A DNA stretch of 35,518 nucleotides from a bacterium. Its GTDB lineage: Bacteria > Actinomycetota > Acidimicrobiia > Spongiisociales > ZC4RG35. Of this stretch, positions 14,690-22,960 are shown one piece after another. The notes below the pieces were generated by a model. The model was not told where the DNA came from and searched no databases. It saw only the letters and a program-made list of their open reading frames with translations. Position numbers and translations under genes: made by a program. Positions within the stretch are counted from its first letter, which is position 1, and every line of letters begins with the position of its first letter. The stretch covers positions 1 to 35,518 of the forward strand of contig JAHEJW010000022.1 in NCBI GenBank assembly GCA_024638655.1. Direction: 5' to 3'.

Positions 14690-17443
14690 ATGTCACTCCG
14701 CATGGCAGATGCCTCTACACCGCAGGTCGCGGGAACCCAGACAACCGAGGGGTCCCCTCCTGCGCCCAGGGTGAGCATCATCATCACCTCCGTCGAAGGC
14801 GCAGAGCTCGATACGGCTCTGGCCATCGTGAGACGGCAAGCATATGAGCCATTTCCCGAACTAGTGATCGTGGGAGATGTCGGAGAGCCGCCCGATGACG
14901 TTGAGGTCTATCGAACTCTCGAGGAGGCAATTGCCAAAACGAGCTCGGAGGTCGACTACCTGTGGATCCTTCACTCAGACGCACGGCCCCGGCCGGACGC
15001 CTTGTCCAAACTGGTGACCGAGACAGAGCGCAACGAGGCATCGCTTGCCGGCTCCAAGCTGCTGATCGCCGGGACGAAGGACATCCTCGAGTCTGTCGGC
15101 AGCGCCACGGATGTGTTTGGCGAGCCCTACAGCGGCCTCGAGGAGGGAGAGATCGACCTCCAGCAGTACGACGTCGTACGGGAAGTCGCCTTCGTTCGCT
15201 CGGCCTCGATGCTCGTGCGTAGAGACCTCGCACAAGGCCTTAGGGGCCTCGACGACCTCTTGCCTCCTGTGGCCGCGGGCCTGGATTTTTCACAGCGGGC
15301 TCGCCTCGCCGGAGGCCGCGTCATCATCGTCCCGTCGTCGGAGGTCTACCACCAGGGAAGGTGCAATGAGGCGGGCACGGGTTGGAGGGAGCAGGCCGGA
15401 CGTCTACGCGCCATGCTCACCGCCTACAGCCCACTCACCCTCTTGTGGGTCTTGCCATACGACTTTCTGGTCTCGCTGCTCGATGTGATCGGCAGTCTCG
15501 CACTGCTTCGCGGAAGTCCGGCTGTCCGTCATGTCCGGTCCTGGGCTTGGAACACATATCACCTGCCGTCGACGATAGGTCTGAGAAGACGGTTCAGTTC
15601 GGTGCGCTCCACTGGGGACGAGGAACTGTTCCGCTTCCAGGCACGCGGCTCGGTTCGGCTGCGCGAGTTGGGCTCCGAGCTCACCGCGAGGGTCTTGCTC
15701 GCATTCGACGACGACCAGGCCATCGTCCGAGGATCCCGTCGCATGACGACCTCACCCGGAATCTGGGGTGCGGCCATAGCGCTCCTCGTGGTACTCGTCG
15801 GTGTCCGGGGCTTGGTGTTCACGGGCGTGCCGGATGTTGGCTTCAGCTTTCCGTTCGAGTCCCCGTCGGTGGCCCTCAATCGATGGTTCAACGGTTGGAA
15901 CGAGACCGGCCTGGGAGCCCCTACCTCGGTTCACCCGGTGGTGGGCCTGGCGGGGGCGGTCTCCACGGTTCTCTTGGGGTTCGAGTCAGCGGCGAGAACG
16001 TTGATGACCATCGGGTTCGGGTTGATCGGTGTCCTCGGTGTCGGCATGCTCGCCGGTCGGCTGGGTGTCAGGGGCCCGGGTCGCTACCTGGCCGGAATCG
16101 TGGCGTTGTCCGGGCCCGGAGTAGGCGTCTTGACCGGTTCGGGATCGTGGCTGGGCCTCGGCGCGGCGGCGTTTCTCCCTTGGGCCGTTCTTGCCGCGAT
16201 CACAAATACGGGCGAGCGGCTGACACATTGGTCGCGTCATGGATGGGCGGTGATCGCCGGACTCGTCGTCGCGAGCTTCTCTCCGGTGCTGGCGGTGGCC
16301 CCGTTGGTTGCAGTCGTGATTCTGCGATTGCTCGGAACTCGCGGCCCGAGGCTCTTTCTCGGAGTCATGGTGGTCGTCGCGGGCGCAATTGCATCGGCGG
16401 CGTTCTTGATCGGCGACCCCGCCTGGTTGCTGGAAGTCGACCGCCGAATCGGGCTGGATGTCGAGTGGTTCTGGCCTCTACTCATAGCCTTGGCGACTCT
16501 TCCGCTCGCCTTCATCGGCGTCGAGGCACGCCGACTTGGGCTAACCGGAGGCATCCTTTCGCTGGCAGGCCTCCTGATCGCACAGCTTCCGCTTGGAGGG
16601 CCCGGCGTCGAAGAGTCTGCTCTCGTAATCGGCTCCTTCGGAGCAGCTTTGGTCGTTGCCGCCGGGTTGGACTCCTTCTCGGCAGATGCCCGTCGTCTTG
16701 CTGCGGTCCTGCCATCAATGGCAATTCTCCTCCTCGCCGCCCTAGGTGTTTCCAACGGACGGCTGGGGTTGCCGGAGGGTGAGATAAACGAACGCTTCGA
16801 CTTCGCCACGACGCTCGCCGAGCCCGGGGGCCCGGGGAGGATCCTCGTGGCGTCAACTGAGCGGACCGATCTGCCCGGAGAGTCGCGAAGTGGTCCGGGC
16901 TTCTGGTACCGATTGATCGACGGTGAGGAGATGACTCTCGATGAGGTGTGGTTGGCCGAACGCGGCCCCGGCGAGGCTCGCTTGTTGTCAGCACTCGAGA
17001 CGATGAGTACCGGCTCAGACCTCAGACCGGGGCAATCGCTGGCGCCGTTCGCGATCGACTGGGTTGTCCTTCTCGGTCCTTCCTTCAGTCTCGACGAAGC
17101 GTTGGTGGCCCAACTCGATCTCGTGCCGACGCCTCTCGATCCCGACTCGCGGGTCTTCGAGAACTCCGCGGGTAGGCCCATCGCTCGGGTTGATGGCGGA
17201 GCCTGGCTTCGGGATGGCGTGGGCTTCGCAGGGGAGCCCGGCCCGGGTCTCGTGGACCTAGCGATCAACCACGACGACGGATGGCGCACGGATCCCGAAC
17301 CGAATGGTTGGTCGATGACGGTCAGTGCCGAGACGGGACAGGCGAGTTTTGAGGGTTCCCATCATCGATCCTTCGCCGCGGCTGTAGCCGGAGCCCTTCT
17401 AGTCGGTCTGCTGCTTCTGGTTGTGGGGAGAGTCAGGAGATGA
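14690..17443 (+). CDS. Large membrane glycosyltransferase: GT2 domain plus multi-span membrane region
   Basis: A protein of about 917 residues. Residues 25-230 form a family-2 glycosyltransferase fold: RVSIIITSVEG at the first strand, an HSDARP metal/nucleotide-site sequence at 95-100, and ALSKLV after it. Downstream, VVREVAFVRSASMLVRRD resembles the acceptor-side strand and LDFSQRARLAGGRVI the usual late motif. The rest is mostly hydrophobic helices with a soluble stretch around 690-870 and a last anchor before the basic RVRR end. The sugar and acceptor are unknown; such GT2-membrane fusions act on lipid-linked envelope glycans. ATG 14690 follows GAGGTG; a TTG at 14663 is also possible. It overlaps the next gene by 4 bp and heads the run through the thioredoxin-like gene. 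Confidence 0.8.
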   Translation: MSLRMADASTPQVAGTQTTEGSPPAPRVSIIITSVEGAELDTALAIVRRQAYEPFPELVIVGDVGEPPDDVEVYRTLEEAIAKTSSEVDYLWILHSDARPRPDALSKLVTETERNEASLAGSKLLIAGTKDILESVGSATDVFGEPYSGLEEGEIDLQQYDVVREVAFVRSASMLVRRDLAQGLRGLDDLLPPVAAGLDFSQRARLAGGRVIIVPSSEVYHQGRCNEAGTGWREQAGRLRAMLTAYSPLTLLWVLPYDFLVSLLDVIGSLALLRGSPAVRHVRSWAWNTYHLPSTIGLRRRFSSVRSTGDEELFRFQARGSVRLRELGSELTARVLLAFDDDQAIVRGSRRMTTSPGIWGAAIALLVVLVGVRGLVFTGVPDVGFSFPFESPSVALNRWFNGWNETGLGAPTSVHPVVGLAGAVSTVLLGFESAARTLMTIGFGLIGVLGVGMLAGRLGVRGPGRYLAGIVALSGPGVGVLTGSGSWLGLGAAAFLPWAVLAAITNTGERLTHWSRHGWAVIAGLVVASFSPVLAVAPLVAVVILRLLGTRGPRLFLGVMVVVAGAIASAAFLIGDPAWLLEVDRRIGLDVEWFWPLLIALATLPLAFIGVEARRLGLTGGILSLAGLLIAQLPLGGPGVEESALVIGSFGAALVVAAGLDSFSADARRLAAVLPSMAILLLAALGVSNGRLGLPEGEINERFDFATTLAEPGGPGRILVASTERTDLPGESRSGPGFWYRLIDGEEMTLDEVWLAERGPGEARLLSALETMSTGSDLRPGQSLAPFAIDWVVLLGPSFSLDEALVAQLDLVPTPLDPDSRVFENSAGRPIARVDGGAWLRDGVGFAGEPGPGLVDLAINHDDGWRTDPEPNGWSMTVSAETGQASFEGSHHRSFAAAVAGALLVGLLLLVVGRVRR

Positions 17444-18720
17444 GGTACGCCGCTTTACTCCTGGTTCTTGCGCTGGCCGCGCTCGGCGCCGTCGTCCCGG
17501 ATCCCAATGTTCCATCTCCCGGTCCGGCGGTCGGCAGCGAATCACCAGCTGTCGCGGTGTGCACGGTTCAGGAGGGGAGCGGACGATCCACCACCATTGC
17601 GGTCCTCTCGACTGCGAACGGGCAAGTCGATCTGGCCCTGTTCAGCGGGGGATTGGCTGTGGGAACATTGCAGACTTCGACCGGAGCTTCCGGCTCGACC
17701 CTGATCCCGGTGGGTGATATTGCCGCAGTGGGCACTGTGGGTGCGCTTCTCGAACTGCCCAACCCCACCTCCACCGCCGGGGTCCTGGTCGGCGGTGCCA
17801 CGTCATTCAGCGCCGAAGCATGTCCGGCGGCTGCCTCGCAAGAGACATTCCTTCCAGGCGGTTCCACAGTGGCGGGCGAGAATTTCGCCATGCAATTCAT
17901 GAATCCCTTCGCCGGGGAAGCCATCGTGTCGCTGCGAGTCGTCTCGGAGGCCGGACTCGAGTCGAACGAGCGCTTCGACTCGTTGGTCGTGCCGCCACGA
18001 TCTTCGAGATCGGTCGATTTCAACGAGCTGCTGCCCGGACGAGAGCGTCTCTCGATATCTGTGTCGACCGAGCTTGGCCGAGTCTTGGCCGTTGGTCAGC
18101 TGGACGTGGAAGGTGAGAGCTCAGTGTGGAATGCGGTAACAGCCTCCGACGATTGGTTCCTACCGATCCCCGCCGGCCAGCCGTCACGCACGCTGCTGAT
18201 CGGGACACCTTCAGCCATTGAGGTCGATTACCAGGTCGATTTCTACGGGCCCGAGGGCCTGGAAGAAGCCCTGGTGACGGGGGTTCTCTCCGGAGGCGGC
18301 CAGGCCGAGTTGGACCTGGACGAGATCTCCCTCGAGACGTCGGCCGTTCGCGTGGTGTCCAACGGTCCGGTGGTCCCAGTATTCCGTATCGACTCTCCAG
18401 AAGGTCTCGCCACTACCACAGCCTCACCCGTGGAGGCCAACAGATGGATGCTGCCGGGGGCATCCAGCCGGCCGGGAGGGTTTGGCAGCCTGGTGATTCT
18501 CAACGCCTCGATCGAGGACGCAGTTGTGAGCATTCGGCCCTTGCGTGAGAGGTCGTCGATCCGGGAGCTTCCAGTCCTCTCGGACAGCGTTTTGGAGCTG
18601 ACGGTCGAGAGCGCAGACGGATATCTGATCGAGTCGACGTCGCCGATCGTGGCGATGTGGGTAGCACGCACCGGTGCTGCTACGGGTGCCGCGATGGGAG
18701 TTCCCATCGACGATGGATGA
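17440..18720 (+). CDS. Secreted protein, DUF5719-like
   Basis: A 426-residue exported protein: the N-terminus RYAALLLVLALAALGAVV is a signal sequence, and the remainder is rich in beta-prone, Val/Ser/Gly-containing segments with no enzyme motif I recognise. There is no lipobox and no clear C-terminal anchor. Its place directly after a GT2 membrane glycosyltransferase, with a 4-bp overlap, together with its composition matches actinobacterial proteins filed as DUF5719. That assignment rests on memory of context and general look, not on a catalytic motif. It probably works outside the cell with the transferase, perhaps in export or assembly of an envelope glycan. It overlaps the following thioredoxin-like gene by 8 bp. 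Confidence 0.6.
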   Translation: MRYAALLLVLALAALGAVVPDPNVPSPGPAVGSESPAVAVCTVQEGSGRSTTIAVLSTANGQVDLALFSGGLAVGTLQTSTGASGSTLIPVGDIAAVGTVGALLELPNPTSTAGVLVGGATSFSAEACPAAASQETFLPGGSTVAGENFAMQFMNPFAGEAIVSLRVVSEAGLESNERFDSLVVPPRSSRSVDFNELLPGRERLSISVSTELGRVLAVGQLDVEGESSVWNAVTASDDWFLPIPAGQPSRTLLIGTPSAIEVDYQVDFYGPEGLEEALVTGVLSGGGQAELDLDEISLETSAVRVVSNGPVVPVFRIDSPEGLATTTASPVEANRWMLPGASSRPGGFGSLVILNASIEDAVVSIRPLRERSSIRELPVLSDSVLELTVESADGYLIESTSPIVAMWVARTGAATGAAMGVPIDDG

Positions 18721-19075
18721 GGTCTGGCTTCGACTGGGGTTGATCGGGGGGGCTCTACTCGTGGCTGCAGTGGCGACCCTGGTCCTTCGTTCGCGATCGT
18801 CAGGTCGAGAGCGCAACCTGGCCGAGACCGGGTTGGAGGCCGGGGTCTACTTCTTCTCGTCGTCGGCATGTCCCGATTGCTCCCCCACACGGCGCGCACT
18901 CGCAGATTCGCTGGGCGAGGAGGGATTCGTGGAGCTCAGCTGGGAGAATGAGCCGGGCGTCTTCCATCGCCTCGGGGTCGATGCAGTGCCTGCCACCCTG
19001 ACCGTGGCTGGCGACGGCTCTGCGACACTGTGGCCGGGAAGACCAGACCGGGCTCTCGAATCCTTGGGTCCTTGA
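18713..19075 (+). CDS. Membrane-anchored thioredoxin-like protein
   Basis: A 120-residue protein with one N-terminal transmembrane helix (about 6-26), a short basic linker and a compact thioredoxin-like domain. VYFFSSSACPDCSPTRR gives a CPDC redox pair (C53, C56), and AVPATLTVAGDGS later supplies the cis-Pro region. The small size and CxxC suggest a thiol-disulfide oxidoreductase or a metal/thiol carrier. With a short N-terminus before the helix and RSRSSGRER after it, the positive-inside rule would put the domain in the cytoplasm; this is uncertain. The start at ATG 18713 lies inside the end of the previous gene (8-bp overlap); an upstream in-frame start at 18674 would add 13 residues before the helix and is less likely. 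The TTGAAT box of the next promoter overlaps this gene's last codons. Confidence 0.7.
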   Translation: MDEVWLRLGLIGGALLVAAVATLVLRSRSSGRERNLAETGLEAGVYFFSSSACPDCSPTRRALADSLGEEGFVELSWENEPGVFHRLGVDAVPATLTVAGDGSATLWPGRPDRALESLGP

Positions 19076-19100
19076 ATGGCAGACAGCTTCTCCCTAGCGT
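19072..19100 (+). promoter_or_regulatory. SigA-type promoter placed for a leaderless transcript
   Basis: TTGAAT (19072-19077), a 17-bp spacer and TAGCGT (19095-19100) fit the TTGNNN / TANNNT pattern of actinobacterial housekeeping promoters. The next ATG is at 19108, seven bases after the -10 box, so transcription would begin at or next to the start codon. No Shine-Dalgarno sequence precedes that ATG, as expected of a leaderless mRNA. Confidence 0.55.
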
Positions 19101-19107
19101 GCCAACG

Positions 19108-19329
19108 ATGACAATCAGCTGTTCCCGTTGTGGATCGCCTGCCGCCGCGCTCATGTCCTTCGACTATGGGAACAGCTTGGTTTGGCTGGACGACCTGATA
19201 GATCCCATGGAGCGGTACGGCTATCGGCTGTGCGCGGACCATGCCGACCGGCTCACCCCGCCTCAGGGTTGGACCCTGACCGACCGGCGCACCGTCACCC
19301 GGTTGTTCGCTCCTGTCAACGTTGCCTGA
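19108..19329 (+). CDS. DUF3499 family small protein
   Basis: A 73-residue protein with a metal-site look: C5, C8, then C42 and H45 in LCADHADRLTPPQGW. This pattern, with the early CSRCGSPAAA and the late CADHADRLTPPQGW, matches the actinobacterial DUF3499 family (Rv3258c-like in mycobacteria), whose function is unknown. In mycobacteria and streptomycetes that gene lies beside manB, as here within about 4 kb. The start is ATG 19108 behind the promoter at 19072-19100; a GTG at 19099 would add three residues but overlaps the -10 box. The stop and the next ATG share one base (TGATG), so translation is coupled. Confidence 0.8.
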   Translation: MTISCSRCGSPAAALMSFDYGNSLVWLDDLIDPMERYGYRLCADHADRLTPPQGWTLTDRRTVTRLFAPVNVA

Positions 19330-19598
19330 TGCCTCTCGACCGCGACCTGCTCGACGCGGTCAAGGAGCTGGACGAACACGATCTCAGGCGGCTCCAGATA
19401 CTCACCCGAGCGCAGTTGCAGGCGACTGTTGGAGTCCAGGCGGGTGAGGACCCCAAGTTCAGCATGCGACAGCAATGGGTCCGTTGCGGCAAGGCGGGAT
19501 GCACCCGCTGCCCACATGGACCGTACTGGTATGCCTACTGGACGGAGGACGGCCGGCGCCGATCTCGCTACGTGGGTCGTCTCCTCGAAGAGGACTGA
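19329..19598 (+). CDS. Small Cys-containing protein, DUF6788-like
   Basis: An 89-residue protein: a helical N-terminus (about 1-40) followed by RCGKAGCTRCPHGPYWYAYW (52-71) and RSRYVGRLL. Three Cys (53, 58, 61) with HGPYWYAYW, followed by R-S-R-Y-V, are the signature I associate with the DUF6788 family, small proteins of unknown function that also occur near recombinase-like genes and phage-derived regions. A metal-binding role is suggested by the Cys spacing but unproven. It is coupled to the DUF3499 gene by a TGATG junction. The frame is open 67 codons further upstream, but that part is an out-of-frame reading of the DUF3499 gene. Confidence 0.65.
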   Translation: MPLDRDLLDAVKELDEHDLRRLQILTRAQLQATVGVQAGEDPKFSMRQQWVRCGKAGCTRCPHGPYWYAYWTEDGRRRSRYVGRLLEED

Positions 19599-19601
19599 TC
19601 G

Positions 19602-19631
19602 TTGTTCTTATCCTCCTATCGGATTTAGCAT
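19602..19631 (+). promoter_or_regulatory. Putative promoter for the 58-aa zinc-ribbon gene and GT-C gene
   Basis: TTGTTC (19602-19607), an 18-bp spacer and TAGCAT (19626-19631) fit TTGNNN / TANNNT. Transcription would begin near 19638, about 20 bases before the ATG at 19660. It lies in the only gap (61 bp) of this stretch. Confidence 0.4.
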
Positions 19632-19659
19632 GGCCACAATCCCAACACTCTGGATGTAG

Positions 19660-19836
19660 ATGGACTGCCCTCAGTGCTCCCAACCCGACGTTCTCGAGAT
19701 TCAGCACGTCCTGCCCGATGACACCGAGGTCTGGTTCTTCTCGTGTCATAACTGTGAGGAGAAGTGGTGGAACCGGGAGGGTGAGGACATCGACATCACG
19801 ACCGTTCTGGAGATAGTCCGACAAACCCGGTCGTGA
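19660..19836 (+). CDS. Four-cysteine zinc-ribbon protein, 58 aa
   Basis: A short gene: MDCPQCSQPD at the start, then WFFSCHNCEEKWWN, giving two CxxC knuckles (C3/C6 and C29/C32) 22 residues apart, as in rubredoxin-like and TFIIS-like zinc ribbons. The tail is acidic then basic (EDIDITTVLEIVRQTRS). The stop TGA is overlapped by GTG of the next gene (GTGA), a sign of real coupled translation, and a promoter-like pair lies just upstream. The role is unknown: a small regulator or an accessory to the membrane glycosyltransferase are both possible. There is no strong ribosome binding site, so the start is only moderately certain. Confidence 0.72.
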   Translation: MDCPQCSQPDVLEIQHVLPDDTEVWFFSCHNCEEKWWNREGEDIDITTVLEIVRQTRS

Positions 19837-22259
19837 CCACTCTGCTGGGACGTCTCCGCAACGTCCCCCTCCTGCCAGTGGCATCGGTTGCCGCCGTTTC
19901 CCTCATCATCTTCATAGTGATGAATCCGTGGTTGATCTTCTCTTCGACCACGCCTACCGGAGGAGACATGGGGGCCCACGTCTTCGGACCTGCATACCTA
20001 CGCGACAACCTCCTCCCGGAAGGCAGGCTCTTGGGTTGGTCCAACGATTGGTTCGCGGGGTTTCCTGCGTTCTACTTCTACTTCCCGTTGCCTTCCCTGA
20101 CCATCGTGGCGCTCGATTTCTTCCTCCCGTACGGGGTGGCGTTCAAGCTGGTGACCGTGCTGGGGCTGTTGGCCCTTCCTCCGGCGATCTACTTCCACAC
20201 CAGGGCACTCGACCTCGGACGCAACACGGCGGTCATCACTTCGGGCGTAGGTGCGGTCTTTGCCTTTTACGAGAGCTATTCGATCTACGGGGGAAACATC
20301 GCTTCCACGTTGGCGGGGGAATTCGCCTACTCGTGGTCGTTCGCCTTGTCGCTCGTATATCTCGGGCTCCTCATCAAGGCGGTGCGAGAGGATCGCCGCT
20401 ACGCCAAGTGGGCCGCTCTCGCCCTCGCCCTGACCGCGCTGTCACACGTGCTCACCACGATCGTGGTGATATTCGCCTCGCTCTTCGTCCTCGGCTGGAG
20501 GAAGGGCTTCTGGCGCACGTTTGCGATATGGGCTTGGGGTTTCGCCATCGCCGCCTTTTGGGCATTGCCCCTCGTCGCTCGCATCGGGTTGACCTCAGAC
20601 ATGGCCTGGACTCCGCTCTCCCGGTGGGAGGAGATTGTGCCGGTGGAAGTGTGGCTTCTTCTACCGGTGGCGATCCCCGGGGCGATTTGGGCTATGCGTC
20701 GCAATGTCAGAGCCGCTCCACTGATCGGCGCCACGCTCCTACCGATCGTGTATTACCCCCTGCCCAACGTCCTGCCCGATCTCCTACCGCAGCTGTTCGA
20801 AGGTGGAGACCCGTGGAAGCTCTACAACGGGCGTCTTCTTCCCTATTGGTATTTTGGCGTGGCCTTCTTCGCCGCCATCGGTTTCGCCGCCGCCATGGTG
20901 TGGGTGGCTCGCAGGCTCCCTAGCCGTGTCCACAGATACTGGGCGATCGGTCTGATAGCCGTGATCTTCGCGGTGGCGTCGGGGCTGGTTGCGGTGTCGA
21001 GCGAATTCCCCGATTGGGCTTGGACGATCGTCGGTGGTCTGGGCCTGATCGTCGTTGGGCTGAGCTTCTATCTACCGATGGCTCTGGACACACGATCGTT
21101 CTTGACGACCGCAGCAGTGGCGGTCGTTGCCCTTGGTGCCTCGGCCGGCGTCACCTTCGTCGATGGATGGGCCAAGTGGAACTACGAGGGATACGAAGCC
21201 AAGGAGCCGTGGCCGGAGTACGAGGCGCTGATGCTCGAGCTCGACGGGCTCCCTCCCGGCAGGGTCATGTGGGAGAACAACAGTGAGTTGAACAAGTACG
21301 GGACACCTATGTCTCCCATGCTCATCCCGTACTGGACCGAGGGCTCACACAAGTCCATGGAGGGTCTCTTCTTCGAGTCTTCGCTCACAACCCAGTTCCA
21401 CTTCATCAATCACTCTGAGATGTCCTATCGCTCATCGAACCCGGTGCCCGGCCTTCGCTACTACCGCTTCGACTTCGAGCGCGGGATCAGACACATGGAC
21501 GTCTACGGCGTCGACTACTACGTCGCTTTCACTCCCGAAGCAGTCGAGAAAGCCAACTCTCACGCTGACCTGGAGCTGCTATCAGCCCCGATGCCCGGCC
21601 CCTTCCACATTTACCGTCTCCCACCGACCAACAAGGTCGTGGTTGCGACCCACCTTCCCGCGGCCTACGAGGTTCCCGAGCAGTCGATATTCGGCGCCCT
21701 CACCGGCTCGGGGACCGTGAAGGGCTCAGATGGACGGGTGCTACAGAGCTTCCATGATCTCGCACTGGACTGGTACGACGACATCGACAACTTGGATCGG
21801 TGGGTGGTCAACGGCGGTCCGGACGAGTGGCCCCGTATCGAGAATCTCAACGAGCGACCTGATGTCCCACTAGAAGTCCCGGCCGACGCAGTCTCCAACG
21901 TGGTCATCGAGGATCACCGGATCTCATTCACTACGGAGGCGGTTGGGCTTCCCCACATGATCAAGGTCTCCTACTTCCCCAACTGGGCGGCCGACGGGGC
22001 AGAGGGCCCGTGGCATGCGGCGCCTTCGCTGATGGTGGTCGTGCCCACTGAGAGCGAAGTCGTTCTGGAGTTCACCGACACCTGGGCCGAGTCGATTGGA
22101 CGGATTCTGAGCGGGCTCGGAATCCTCTCATTGATCGCGATCTGGGTGATCATCTCCCGCCAGAGGAGACCTGCTCGTTCTGAAGCAGGTCCCGGATCTT
22201 CAGAAGCCCGAGCACCGTTCTCGGAGCACGCTTCACGAGAGAAGACCGAGCAGACCTGA
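19833..22259 (+). CDS. Polytopic membrane protein, GT-C glycosyltransferase-like (PTPS-related type)
   Basis: An 808-residue protein with about 10-12 helices in residues 12-435, a soluble domain (about 440-740) and a last helix near 745-770 followed by a basic tail. After the first helix comes PTGGDMGAHVFGPAYLRDNLL (in two blocks around Asp45); an acidic residue in this first extracellular loop is the hallmark of GT-C transferases that use polyprenyl-phosphate sugars. The length, this loop, and the NDWFAGFPAFYFYFPLP stretch after it recall bacterial membrane proteins annotated as 6-pyruvoyl-tetrahydropterin-synthase-related. With a DPM-synthase-like gene convergent and manB beyond it, transfer of mannose or a similar sugar onto envelope material is a reasonable inference. 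The start GTG overlaps the zinc-ribbon stop. The last 110 bp overlap the convergent gene. Confidence 0.7.
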   Translation: MTTLLGRLRNVPLLPVASVAAVSLIIFIVMNPWLIFSSTTPTGGDMGAHVFGPAYLRDNLLPEGRLLGWSNDWFAGFPAFYFYFPLPSLTIVALDFFLPYGVAFKLVTVLGLLALPPAIYFHTRALDLGRNTAVITSGVGAVFAFYESYSIYGGNIASTLAGEFAYSWSFALSLVYLGLLIKAVREDRRYAKWAALALALTALSHVLTTIVVIFASLFVLGWRKGFWRTFAIWAWGFAIAAFWALPLVARIGLTSDMAWTPLSRWEEIVPVEVWLLLPVAIPGAIWAMRRNVRAAPLIGATLLPIVYYPLPNVLPDLLPQLFEGGDPWKLYNGRLLPYWYFGVAFFAAIGFAAAMVWVARRLPSRVHRYWAIGLIAVIFAVASGLVAVSSEFPDWAWTIVGGLGLIVVGLSFYLPMALDTRSFLTTAAVAVVALGASAGVTFVDGWAKWNYEGYEAKEPWPEYEALMLELDGLPPGRVMWENNSELNKYGTPMSPMLIPYWTEGSHKSMEGLFFESSLTTQFHFINHSEMSYRSSNPVPGLRYYRFDFERGIRHMDVYGVDYYVAFTPEAVEKANSHADLELLSAPMPGPFHIYRLPPTNKVVVATHLPAAYEVPEQSIFGALTGSGTVKGSDGRVLQSFHDLALDWYDDIDNLDRWVVNGGPDEWPRIENLNERPDVPLEVPADAVSNVVIEDHRISFTTEAVGLPHMIKVSYFPNWAADGAEGPWHAAPSLMVVVPTESEVVLEFTDTWAESIGRILSGLGILSLIAIWVIISRQRRPARSEAGPGSSEARAPFSEHASREKTEQT

Positions 22260-22866
22260 TTTCCACCACGTGCACCGGCACCTCAACGATTCGATAACCG
22301 GCGCGCTCGGCCCGGACGACGAGCTCGGTGTCGAACAGGTCCTGAGCGCTGACCACCTGGGGCGCCAGGTCGTCGACGAGCTTTCTTCTGAATCCCTTCA
22401 TTCCGTGGGTATCACTGACACCCGAGTCGAGGATCGCGCTGAGCAGGAAGTTGAATACCAGGGTGGCCAAACGGCGGATCAGAGGGCGCTGGTCTTCCGA
22501 TCCCGGATCACGTTTGGAGCCGATGACCAGATCCACACTCTCCGGCTGCTCGAGGACCGTTCGCACGAAGTCCCCCGAGAAGTAGTCGATGTCGAAGTTG
22601 ATGATCCAGTCTCCGTCGGCTGCGAGGAAGCCCTCTCGCATGGCCGCCCCATAATCTGCGACAGGAAGGGTGAGCACATCCACGGGCATTCCCTTGGAGA
22701 CTTCTGCCGCTTTTACGGCGGTGCCATCGGTAGACCCGTTCTCGACGAGAATCACCTTGTAGGGGAAGCCAACAGAGTTCATCTCCTGGACCAGTTTCGG
22801 CAAGGCTTCGGGTATGAAGCCGGCTTCGTTGTAGACGGGCACGACGACTGAGATCGAGGGGCTCAT
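22150..22866 (-). CDS. Family-2 glycosyltransferase, dolichyl/polyprenyl-phosphate mannose synthase-like
   Basis: A 238-residue soluble GT2 enzyme. ISVVVPVYNEAG (5-16) opens the nucleotide fold, VENGSTDGT (41-49) follows, and FDIDYFSGDF (91-100) supplies the DxD-type metal site. GMKGFRRK and AQDLFDTELVVRAERAGYRIVEVPV match the acceptor half of polyprenyl-phosphate mannose or glucose synthases. The family loads a sugar from GDP-mannose or UDP-glucose onto a polyprenyl phosphate for later use by GT-C enzymes; the neighbouring GT-C-like protein and manB suggest mannose. It lacks the C-terminal membrane helices of some family members. Its last 36 codons run antisense over the 3' end of the GT-C gene. 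It is divergent from manB with 94 bp between starts. Confidence 0.82.
   Translation of the reverse strand: MSPSISVVVPVYNEAGFIPEALPKLVQEMNSVGFPYKVILVENGSTDGTAVKAAEVSKGMPVDVLTLPVADYGAAMREGFLAADGDWIINFDIDYFSGDFVRTVLEQPESVDLVIGSKRDPGSEDQRPLIRRLATLVFNFLLSAILDSGVSDTHGMKGFRRKLVDDLAPQVVSAQDLFDTELVVRAERAGYRIVEVPVHVVEIRSARSSLVKRAPRTVLGLLKIRDLLQNEQVSSGGR
22168..22191. terminator. Hairpin inside the overlap of two convergent genes
   Basis: GACCTGCT (22168-22175) pairs perfectly with AGCAGGTC (22184-22191) around an 8-base loop. It sits inside the 110-bp region coding on both strands, where a terminator for either transcript would have to lie. Without a T tract the terminator role is only suggestive. Confidence 0.35.
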
Positions 22867-22960
22867 GGAGAGGCCGCGAGTGTACGTTGGCCGTCTTCTT
22901 AGTGCTCACCGAACGCGTTCGAAGAGGTCCGACCGAGACGCCGGTTACCCTGGCTCTTCC

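Noticed and set aside
15382-16782. 466-codon alternative plus-strand frame inside the large glycosyltransferase gene
   Set aside because: Arg/Gly/Pro-rich shadow of the real frame, which has clear GT2 motifs and membrane helices.
16237-17289. 350-codon minus-strand frame within the same gene
   Set aside because: Arg/Ser/Pro-rich antisense shadow with no recognisable domain.
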